Source: CAWEYG01 sp050747885
Lineage (GTDB): Bacteria > Acidobacteriota > Thermoanaerobaculia > UBA5066 > DATFVB01
Length of the DNA stretch: 6,711 nucleotides
Direction: 5' to 3'
Assembly (NCBI GenBank): GCA_050747885.1
Contig: JBOGJO010000290.1
Span: 1 to 6,711, forward strand
Part shown: positions 1 through 5,934 of the stretch, in pieces
How the letters are laid out: each line of letters starts with the position of its first letter
How positions within the stretch are numbered: the first letter of the stretch is position 1
Position numbers and translations under genes: made by a program
The notes under the pieces: generated by a model
Database searches by the model: none
What the model was told of the DNA's origin: nothing
The model's input: the letters and a program-made list of their open reading frames with translations, nothing else

Positions 1-281
1 AGAATGTCGTTGACGCAGTGGTTGACGAGGTCCGCCCCGCATGTGTCGTGCCGGCCCGCCAGCGCGGCGACCTTGAGCTTCGTGCCGACCCCGTCCGTCG
101 AAGCCACGAGGACCGGCTCCCGGTAACCCGAGAAATCCGGGCGGAAGAGGCCTCCGAATCCCCCCACGTCGCCGAGCACTCCCGGCGTAAACGTGGATCG
201 AATGGCGTCCTTCGCCGCGGCGATCGCGTTCATCTTGGCGTCGATGTCCACGCCGGCCGAGGCATAACGCGAAGATTTCAA
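1..281 (-). CDS. purM: PurM, phosphoribosylformylglycinamidine cyclo-ligase (AIR synthetase), N-terminal part
   Basis: PurM closes the imidazole ring of purine precursors, turning FGAM into AIR with ATP (fifth step of de novo purine synthesis, cytoplasm). Only the first 93 codons are in the window; the gene continues past the left edge. The identity is clear from family motifs in order: AGVDID at residues 9-14, the glycine-rich GGFGGLF at 40-46, STDGVGTKLKVA at 61-72 (ATP/substrate-binding strand) and the HDT...DLVNHCVNDI block at 78-93. I chose the TTG at 281-279 as start: it gives the short leader LKSSRYASAG expected before AGVDID, an in-frame TGA lies 13 codons upstream, and no ATG or GTG lies between. 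The next in-frame ATG (residue 17) would remove the conserved AGVDID. No Shine-Dalgarno precedes the TTG, but a perfect TATAAT lies 9 bases upstream. The gene follows the amidohydrolase after a 36-base gap and is probably in the purF cluster. No oddity is visible in the coding part. Confidence 0.95.
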   Translation of the reverse strand, partial: MKSSRYASAGVDIDAKMNAIAAAKDAIRSTFTPGVLGDVGGFGGLFRPDFSGYREPVLVASTDGVGTKLKVAALAGRHDTCGADLVNHCVNDI

Positions 282-290
282 AGCCGGTGG

Positions 291-296
291 ATTATA
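291..296 (-). promoter_or_regulatory. Candidate -10 box of an internal purM promoter
   Basis: On the minus strand the hexamer is a perfect TATAAT, ending 9 bases before the TTG start of purM. It lies in the short gap after the amidohydrolase stop, in an otherwise GC-rich stretch. The best -35 partner is a weak ATGACC (4 of 6 matches to TTGACA) at 316-321 with a long 19-base spacer. Transcription from this box would begin within a base or two of the start codon, giving a leaderless or near-leaderless purM mRNA. That would fit the lack of a Shine-Dalgarno. A chance hexamer cannot be ruled out. Confidence 0.4.
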
Positions 297-317
297 TCGT
301 TCTCGGCCGAAGCCCGG

Positions 318-1682
318 TCATTGCGGATCGCTCCGTCCATACCGGGACCAGGCGAGCCTTCCGCCCTTGTAGACCCTTTCGATCGAACGGGAGTTGCGAA
401 CGTCTCGGAGCGGGTCGTTCTCGAGGAGGACGAAGTCGGCGCGCTTTCCGTCCTGAATCGACCCCCTCTCGCCCTCGATGCCGAGGGATCTTGCGGACGC
501 CAGGGTCGCTGCCCGAATCGCTTCCAGCGGGGCAAAACCGGCCGCCACGAGATCTTCCAGCTCGAGATGCACGCCGGCGCCGGGAAACGCCCACATGTCG
601 GTGCCCAGGGCGATCTGCACTCCCGCGGCACGCGCCCTCGCGACGTTGTCGTAGGCGGTTTTTAAATGGGTCGAGACGAATCCCGAATTCGGATAGCGCT
701 CGCGGTAGGTCGCAAAGTAAGCATCCGACCGATAGAGCTTCAGGGTCGCCTTCGAGAGGGATTCACGGATTCGCGCGTCGGCCAGCGCCCGGTCCATGAA
801 CCCTCGCGGGTCCGCGAGAAAATCGTAGATGTCAAGCGTGGGAACGTAGAAAATGCCGGCCGTCGTCATGGCGCGGGCCGTGTCGGCGTCGAGCGGCTCG
901 TCCAGGATCCCGTGAGCCAGCACGGTTGCCCCGGCCCGAACGGCGTCCCTCGCGTCCGTCAGCCTCGGCGCGTGCACGGCAACGCGAAGGCCGAGCTGCC
1001 GGGCCTCCCTGATCAACGCCGCGAAGACCTCCGGGCGGATCTGGGGCAACCGGGGAAGAGGGTCGCGGCACCAACCCATGTCGTCGTCCATGATCTTGAT
1101 TTCGGAGCTTCCGAGGCGCCGGGCCGTGCGAACTGCCTCACGGGCCTCCGCGGCCGACGAAGGAAAGCGGTTGAGGTTCCGATCGGGGCCCTCGGCGGAC
1201 CACCAGCCGCCCGGAGCCGTGAAAATCGGCGACGCGGGGAACAGATCGGGCGACTGAAGGCTCTTCCGGGAGGCGAGCGCGCCTTTTCGAGACCTCTCGA
1301 CGTCTTCGGACATCCACCTCGCCGCCGTCACGCCCCAGCGGATCATTCGTTTTCCGTCGGAGCGCGAATCCAGATGCACGTGCGCGTCCACGAAGCCCGG
1401 GAGAATCCATTTGCCGCTCCCGTCGACGACCTTGACGTTGCGGGCAAGAGTCATCATTCCGCGGCGGCGCTGAACGGTCGAAATCTCGGAAAACCTGCCG
1501 TCCTGGATCAGGACCCAGGAATCCGCAACGGGCGGGGCTCCGGTGCCGTCGATCAGGGTCGCTCCGGTGACCAAGAGCGGCGACGGGACCTTTCGCTTCG
1601 GGAGAGAGCCCTCCAGGGAAGAAACGGCGATTGCCGCGAGCGCGGGAGCGAGAAGAATTGCGCCGAAGCGGGCGAGGCTCAA
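318..1682 (-). CDS. Exported metal-dependent amidohydrolase (imidazolonepropionase-like family)
   Basis: A 454-residue member of the amidohydrolase superfamily, closest in pattern to imidazolonepropionase/Xaa-Pro dipeptidase-like enzymes (COG1228 type). These hydrolyse C-N bonds in cyclic amides, peptides or related compounds; the substrate here cannot be read from sequence. The N-terminal beta-sandwich strand LLVTGATLIDGTG is at 36-48. The metal site is complete: H101 and H103 in DAHVH, probable carboxylated lysine K196 in SSEIKIMDDD, H237 in VAVHAP, H257 in VLAHGI and D362 in GTD. The C-terminal sandwich returns at RGSIQDGKRADFVLL (406-420). I chose the TTG at 1682-1680: it overlaps the purF stop as TTGA (translational coupling) and opens directly onto a signal-peptide-like N-terminus, with R5 and then hydrophobic FGAILLAPALAAIAV at 6-20. 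Export to periplasm or membrane is inferred. No lipobox is seen. Upstream in-frame codons lie inside purF and encode arginine-rich, unnatural-looking protein. The position between purF and purM is unusual. Confidence 0.88.
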   Translation of the reverse strand: MSLARFGAILLAPALAAIAVSSLEGSLPKRKVPSPLLVTGATLIDGTGAPPVADSWVLIQDGRFSEISTVQRRRGMMTLARNVKVVDGSGKWILPGFVDAHVHLDSRSDGKRMIRWGVTAARWMSEDVERSRKGALASRKSLQSPDLFPASPIFTAPGGWWSAEGPDRNLNRFPSSAAEAREAVRTARRLGSSEIKIMDDDMGWCRDPLPRLPQIRPEVFAALIREARQLGLRVAVHAPRLTDARDAVRAGATVLAHGILDEPLDADTARAMTTAGIFYVPTLDIYDFLADPRGFMDRALADARIRESLSKATLKLYRSDAYFATYRERYPNSGFVSTHLKTAYDNVARARAAGVQIALGTDMWAFPGAGVHLELEDLVAAGFAPLEAIRAATLASARSLGIEGERGSIQDGKRADFVLLENDPLRDVRNSRSIERVYKGGRLAWSRYGRSDPQ

Positions 1683-3091
1683 TTCGACACTTCGAGACCC
1701 GCGGCCACCTCCGATGGCTCTTCCGCCCCGGACCTCTCCGGGATCTCGACCGGGTAGCGCCCGGTGAAGCATGCGGCGCAAGTCGCGTGCTCCGGGCGGC
1801 CGAACGCCTCGAAGAGGCCCTCGGGAGAAAGGTAGCCGAGAGTGTCCGCGCCCACAAACGTCCGAATTTCCTCTTCCGACGAATTCGCGGCGATGAGCTC
1901 CCGACGTGTCGGCGTGTCGATCCCGTAGTGGCACGAAAAACGCGTGGGAGGCGACGAGATCCGGAGGTGGACCTCGCGCGCGCCGGCGTCTCGGAGCATT
2001 TTGACGATCTTGCGGGAGGTCGTTCCGCGCACGATCGAATCATCGATCAGGACGATTCTCTTCCCCGCGACGATCTCGCGAACGGCGTTCAACTTCACCT
2101 TGACGCCGAAGCTCCGGATCGACTGTTTCGGCTCGATGAAAGTCCGACCAACGTAGTGATTCCGGACCAGGCCCAATCCCAGCGGGATCTTCGACTCCCG
2201 CGCGTACCCGACGGCCGCGTACGTCCCGGAATCCGGAACGGGAACGACGAGGTCCGCTTCCACGGGGTGCTCGCGCGCAAGCCTCTCGCCGAACGCTTCG
2301 CGCGAGCCCGCGACGGATTTCCCGTAAACGAGGGAGTCGGGCCGCGCGAAATACACGTGCTCGAACACGCAGGGCGTCGGCTGCGGGAAGGCGAAACGGA
2401 TCGAGTCGACGCCCTCGGCGGAAAGGCGGACCACCTCTCCCGCCTCGACGTCGCGCACGTAACGCGCGCCGATGAGGTCGAATGCGCAGGTCTCGGAGGC
2501 GACGACGGGGGCACCCTCGAGATCCCCGAGGACGAGGGGCCGAAGCGCGTTCGGGTCCCGGGCGGCCAGGATCTCGTTTTTCGTCAGGACCACGATCGAG
2601 TAAGCGCCCTTCACTTCCGAAAGAGCGTCCACGAGCGCGCCGGCCGCCGTCTCCTTCTTCGACCGGGCCAGAAGGTGGAGGATCGTCTCCGAGTCGGAGT
2701 TCGTCGTGAAGAGCGCCCCCTCCTCCTCGAGTCCGCGGCGGATTTCCTCGGCGTTTACGAGGTTCCCGTTGTGGGCGAGGGCGAGCGGACCGCGGCCGGA
2801 GGAAAACACGATCGGCTGGGCGTTGGAAAGCGAGGAGTCCCCCGCCGTCGAATAGCGAACGTGCCCGATCGACGACCGGCCGGGAAGGCGCGAAAGGCGC
2901 GCCTCGTCGAAGACGTCCGCGACGTATCCCATCTCTCTCTCGATAAAGAGGTTCCCTCGATCGATCGAGGCGATCCCCGCCGATTCCTGACCCCGATGTT
3001 GAAGCGCGTAAAGGCCCAGGTAACTCAAGTTTGCCGCGTCGTCGTGCCCGAAAACACCGAAGACGCCGCACTCGTCCCGGAAGCCGCTCAC
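1679..3091 (-). CDS. purF: PurF, amidophosphoribosyltransferase (glutamine PRPP amidotransferase)
   Basis: PurF catalyses the committed first step of purine synthesis, moving glutamine amide nitrogen to PRPP to make phosphoribosylamine (cytoplasm). The 470-residue length is normal. The N-terminal Ntn glutaminase domain begins at C8 (DECGVFGVFG) after a 7-residue propeptide MSGFRDE that should be cleaved to free the nucleophilic cysteine. LQHRGQESAGI (30-40) and AHNGNLVN (106-113) are typical glutaminase motifs. The C-terminal phosphoribosyltransferase domain carries the PRPP loop RIVLIDDSIVRGTTS at 345-359. C241, C387, C438 and C441 match the four ligands of the [4Fe-4S] cluster in the Bacillus subtilis-type enzyme. 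The start is GTG at 3091-3089: an in-frame TGA lies four codons upstream and no other start is possible before C8. There is no Shine-Dalgarno, and a TACAAT sits 6 bases upstream. The stop overlaps the amidohydrolase start by four bases. Confidence 0.97.
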   Translation of the reverse strand: MSGFRDECGVFGVFGHDDAANLSYLGLYALQHRGQESAGIASIDRGNLFIEREMGYVADVFDEARLSRLPGRSSIGHVRYSTAGDSSLSNAQPIVFSSGRGPLALAHNGNLVNAEEIRRGLEEEGALFTTNSDSETILHLLARSKKETAAGALVDALSEVKGAYSIVVLTKNEILAARDPNALRPLVLGDLEGAPVVASETCAFDLIGARYVRDVEAGEVVRLSAEGVDSIRFAFPQPTPCVFEHVYFARPDSLVYGKSVAGSREAFGERLAREHPVEADLVVPVPDSGTYAAVGYARESKIPLGLGLVRNHYVGRTFIEPKQSIRSFGVKVKLNAVREIVAGKRIVLIDDSIVRGTTSRKIVKMLRDAGAREVHLRISSPPTRFSCHYGIDTPTRRELIAANSSEEEIRTFVGADTLGYLSPEGLFEAFGRPEHATCAACFTGRYPVEIPERSGAEEPSEVAAGLEVSN

Positions 3092-3097
3092 GAACGA

Positions 3098-3103
3098 ATT
3101 GTA
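3098..3103 (-). promoter_or_regulatory. Candidate -10 box of the purF promoter, leaderless geometry
   Basis: On the minus strand the hexamer is TACAAT (5 of 6 consensus, TANNNT type), ending 6 bases before the GTG start of purF. A transcription start at the usual 7 bases past the hexamer would fall on the G of GTG, giving a leaderless mRNA. No TTGACA-like -35 is visible at 16-18 bases. The -35 position (3121-3126) is instead the centre of a GC palindrome, CGCCGCGGCG at 3119-3128. Support comes from the missing Shine-Dalgarno and the matching arrangement at purM. Confidence 0.4.
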
Positions 3104-3133
3104 TCACCCCGCCCGCATCGCCGCGGCGCGATT

Positions 3134-3161
3134 TTGAAACCCCCGGAACATTGTGTAGGCT
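3134..3161 (+). promoter_or_regulatory. Candidate sigma-70-type promoter of the TonB-dependent receptor gene
   Basis: TTGAAA at 3134-3139 (4 of 6 matches to TTGACA) and TAGGCT at 3156-3161 (TANNNT type) are separated by 16 bases. Transcription would begin near 3168, leaving a leader of about 25 bases that contains the Shine-Dalgarno. It lies in the 101-base divergent spacer shared with purF, and the two candidate promoters face away from each other without overlapping. Found by eye only; no operator of a known family is recognised. Confidence 0.45.
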
Positions 3162-3179
3162 ACGCAAAGTCAATTTTCG

Positions 3180-3186
3180 AAGGAGG
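3180..3186 (+). promoter_or_regulatory. Consensus Shine-Dalgarno fixing the receptor start
   Basis: AAGGAGG, a full match to the anti-Shine-Dalgarno, ends 6 bases before the GTG at 3193. It settles the start of the receptor gene, because the same frame stays open upstream to 3031 and offers earlier start-like codons inside the purF region. It also contrasts with the purine genes on the other strand, which have no such site. Confidence 0.85.
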
Positions 3187-3192
3187 ACATAC

Positions 3193-5862
3193 GTGAAGAG
3201 GTTCGTTCAAACCTTTCTGCTTCTGTGCGCCGTCGGGGCGCTCGTTTCGACTCCGCTCGGCGCGGTGACAACCGGCACCATCTTCGGATCCGTGACCGAC
3301 GAACAAGGCCACGGGCTGCACGGAGTGTCGGTCACCATTTCCTCAAAGGCTCTCCAGGGGCTCCGGTCCATGACCACGAGGGAGAGAGGGGAATACATCT
3401 TCTCGCTGCTTCCGCCGGGGACCTACCACGCGGACTTCACCGCGTCGGGCCTGCAGGCGGTGTCGCAGTCCAACATCATCGTCTCGCTGGATCAGGAAAC
3501 GAAAGTCAACGTCTCGATGAAAGTCGCGAAGGTCTCCGAGTCTTTGAACGTCGTTGGAGATTCGGAAGTCATCGACCCGACCCAGACGGGCATTCAGCAG
3601 AATTTCAAGACGGACTATCTGGAATACAGCTCGGTCGGGCAGGGGAACCGCTCCTACCAATCGGCGATCCTCCAGGCGCCCGGCGTCGCCGACTCCGGCG
3701 ACGGGAACCCTCAAATCTTCGGCGCCAACGAGGGCCAGAACAGCTACCTCATCGACGGACTGAACACGACCGACCCGGTCACGCACACCTTCGAGCTGAA
3801 CTTCGGCTTCGATGCAATCCAGGAAATCTCCGTGATGAGCTCTTTCGACGCCGAATACGGCAAAGCGGTCGGCGGGATCATCAACGTGGTGACGAAGTCC
3901 GGCGGGAACGACGTGGCCGGCAGCTTCGACATCCGGTATCGAAACGAGCACTTCAGTCAGAACGGAGACCATTTCAAAAAATCCGACCGCCCCTACGAGC
4001 GGGTCAATCCCGAGGCGACTCTCGGCGGACCGATCGTCAAGGACAAAATGTGGTTCTTCCTCGACGCGCAGCGCAACATCAACGAGACGCAGTACCAGGA
4101 TCTCTTCGGATTCAAGCCCCTGCGCAGCGACGACTTCGGCTGGAACCTGTTCGGGAAGCTCACCGCAACGGCCGTTCCGAACCAGACGACCTCGTTTCGG
4201 TACACGAACTCCTATGCCGATTTCCCGTCGACCGATTCCAGCCCCAGCTTCGTCGAGCCCGCCGCCGCGACCGATCAGTACCAGAAGGTGCAGATCTACA
4301 ACCTGTCCCACGACGCCGTTTTCAATGCGAACTGGCTGGCGAACATTCAGGCCGGCATCGACGATTCCTATCTCATCGCCCAGCCCCACAGCGGCAACCG
4401 GGACCTCACGGGCGTTTACGACCTCGTCACGGGAATCTCATCGGTCAACGGGTCGAATTTTCAGAAGAGCGATCGAAACCGACTGGACGTGATGGGCTCG
4501 ACGACGTTCCTGTTCGCCGCGGCCGGCGACCACGCCGTCAAGGTCGGGTTCGACATCGAGAAAACGACGTTCCGGGAAGTCAACAACGCGACCGGCACGC
4601 CGTTCGATCCGTCGCTGTGCTCGCCCGATTTCTACCAGCCGGCCGGAGCGACGTGCGGCGCACTCGACTACCGGGCCCAGGGCGATCCGTACCTCTACAT
4701 CGTTCAGACGAATCTTCCGATCACCGAATTCAAGGGCCACGGGCAGTCGTACTACATTCAGGATGAATGGAAGCCGATGTCCCGGTTGACGGCGAACATC
4801 GGCCTTCGCTACGACCAGGTGCACTTCACCGGCGGATCGACCGACAAGACTCTGAACCGCTTCCAGCCGCGGCTCGGAATCGCGTACGACGCCTTCAACG
4901 ATTCTTCGCTGGTTTTCCATGCGCAGGCCGGACAGTTCATGGACGACAACGCCCTCACGCTTCCCGCGTACCTCAACAAGATCGGAGCCGTGAGCTCGGA
5001 ATTTCTCTTCAATCCGGACAGCGGAGGGTACGACCTGGTGGCGGTCTTCGGCGGCCCTTCGGGCAACCAGATCGATCCGTCCCTCCGCGCGACGTACACG
5101 GAAGAGGTCAACGTGGGCGTCGAAAAGAGGGTCTTCACGAACAGCAGCGTCGGGGTGACGGGAATCTACCGCCACAACAAGAACATCTTCGAGGATTCCT
5201 GCAAGGTCCCTCCGTATGATTGCTCGGAAGATCCCACGTACTGGCTCACGAACAAGCCGGGCGGAATGGACCTCCTGAAATCGCAGTACCGCGCCCTCGT
5301 TTTCAAGTTCGAAGGCCGGCCCACCCAGAACTCCAACGTGCTCCTGAGCTACACTCTCGCGAAGTCCCAGGGCTCTGTCGAATACACCCAGAACCAGTCC
5401 TACGATTTCGACGTCTATCCGGTCCATTTCGTCAACCGTTACGGATACCTCTCCGATGATGCCCGGCACCGCGTCAAGCTTTCGGGCTTCTACCGCTTCC
5501 CCTGGCAGATCACGGCGGGGACCACGTTCTACTGGGACAGCGGCGTGCCGTACACGGTCTACCAGCCCTCGCCCGATCCCGCCTTCTATGGAAACGAATA
5601 CCTCGAGCCGCGAGGTTCCCGTCGCCTTCCCCACTACTACGAGTGGGACCTGCAGCTCCAAAAGGGCTTTGACCTCGGGCCCGTTCACGCGAGCGTCATC
5701 GCCAGCATCCTGAACCTCCTCAACACGGAGATCCCGATCGCGCGCGACGGCAGCGTCGGCAGCGAAGGCACCGTGGCGGACCCCACGAACTCGGACTTCA
5801 ACAAAACGACGGTTTGGCAGACGCCCCGCCGTTTCGAGATCGGCGCGCGGGTCACGTTCTAG
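3193..5862 (+). CDS. TonB-dependent outer-membrane receptor with N-terminal carboxypeptidase-regulatory-like domain (Oar-like)
   Basis: An 889-residue outer-membrane receptor/transporter, expected to move a ligand across the outer membrane using TonB/ExbBD energy; the ligand is unknown. A signal peptide (residues 1-24, KR then a hydrophobic core, likely cleaved after PLGA) leads into a CarboxypepD_reg-type beta-sandwich at about 27-112 (GTIFGSVTDEQGHGLHGVSV, then GEYIFSLLPPGTYHADF). ESLNVVGD at 116-123 may stand in for a TonB box. The plug domain runs about 128-238, with YLIDGLNTTDP (185-195) and AEYGKAVGGIINVVTKSGG (220-238). The rest is beta-barrel, with the typical late motif WDLQLQKGF (from residue 818) and the terminal RFEIGARVTF, whose final Phe is the usual barrel-assembly signal. 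Cysteine pairs C476/C488 and C670/C677 lie in probable surface loops. The GTG start is set by a perfect Shine-Dalgarno. The frame is intact and somewhat shorter than many relatives of about 1000 residues. No regulator or TonB gene is adjacent. Confidence 0.93.
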   Translation: MKRFVQTFLLLCAVGALVSTPLGAVTTGTIFGSVTDEQGHGLHGVSVTISSKALQGLRSMTTRERGEYIFSLLPPGTYHADFTASGLQAVSQSNIIVSLDQETKVNVSMKVAKVSESLNVVGDSEVIDPTQTGIQQNFKTDYLEYSSVGQGNRSYQSAILQAPGVADSGDGNPQIFGANEGQNSYLIDGLNTTDPVTHTFELNFGFDAIQEISVMSSFDAEYGKAVGGIINVVTKSGGNDVAGSFDIRYRNEHFSQNGDHFKKSDRPYERVNPEATLGGPIVKDKMWFFLDAQRNINETQYQDLFGFKPLRSDDFGWNLFGKLTATAVPNQTTSFRYTNSYADFPSTDSSPSFVEPAAATDQYQKVQIYNLSHDAVFNANWLANIQAGIDDSYLIAQPHSGNRDLTGVYDLVTGISSVNGSNFQKSDRNRLDVMGSTTFLFAAAGDHAVKVGFDIEKTTFREVNNATGTPFDPSLCSPDFYQPAGATCGALDYRAQGDPYLYIVQTNLPITEFKGHGQSYYIQDEWKPMSRLTANIGLRYDQVHFTGGSTDKTLNRFQPRLGIAYDAFNDSSLVFHAQAGQFMDDNALTLPAYLNKIGAVSSEFLFNPDSGGYDLVAVFGGPSGNQIDPSLRATYTEEVNVGVEKRVFTNSSVGVTGIYRHNKNIFEDSCKVPPYDCSEDPTYWLTNKPGGMDLLKSQYRALVFKFEGRPTQNSNVLLSYTLAKSQGSVEYTQNQSYDFDVYPVHFVNRYGYLSDDARHRVKLSGFYRFPWQITAGTTFYWDSGVPYTVYQPSPDPAFYGNEYLEPRGSRRLPHYYEWDLQLQKGFDLGPVHASVIASILNLLNTEIPIARDGSVGSEGTVADPTNSDFNKTTVWQTPRRFEIGARVTF

Positions 5863-5885
5863 GAGGTCTTCCCCGGCGAAATCGA

Positions 5886-5910
5886 GGGGGCCGGAAGGCC
5901 CCCTTTTTTT
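5886..5910 (+). terminator. Intrinsic terminator after the receptor gene
   Basis: A perfect 7-bp stem of G and C (5886-5892 pairing with 5897-5903) closed by a GGAA tetraloop is followed directly by seven T residues (5904-5910). It begins 23 bases after the receptor stop. The T tract lies only on the plus-strand side, so it acts for the receptor transcript and not for minus-strand transcription. Confidence 0.93.
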
Positions 5911-5924
5911 GTACGATGGAGTCC

Positions 5925-5929
5925 GGAGG
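5925..5929 (+). promoter_or_regulatory. Shine-Dalgarno of the flavin reductase gene
   Basis: GGAGG ends 5 bases before the ATG at 5935. It favours this ATG over the ATG at 5916, which is in a different frame. It lies only 14 bases past the end of the preceding terminator's T tract. Confidence 0.8.
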
Positions 5930-5934
5930 ATTTC

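Noticed and set aside
1683..1934. A longer amidohydrolase with 84 extra N-terminal residues
   Set aside because: The extra residues lie wholly in the purF C-terminal coding region, are Arg/Gly-rich and would bury the signal peptide. The TTG overlapping the purF stop fits better.
3031..3192. A longer receptor N-terminus starting at 3031
   Set aside because: The added residues are an Arg-rich translation of the purF antisense and intergenic DNA. The perfect Shine-Dalgarno and signal peptide fix the start at 3193.
1631..3196. Long open frame on the plus strand (521 codons) opposite purF
   Set aside because: It is antisense to a certain gene, with Arg/Asp-rich composition and no motif. It is an artefact of third-position GC bias.
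3225..4766. A 513-codon plus-strand frame inside the receptor gene
   Set aside because: It is the same-strand out-of-frame shadow of the receptor, Arg/Pro/Gln-rich, with no Shine-Dalgarno and no domain.
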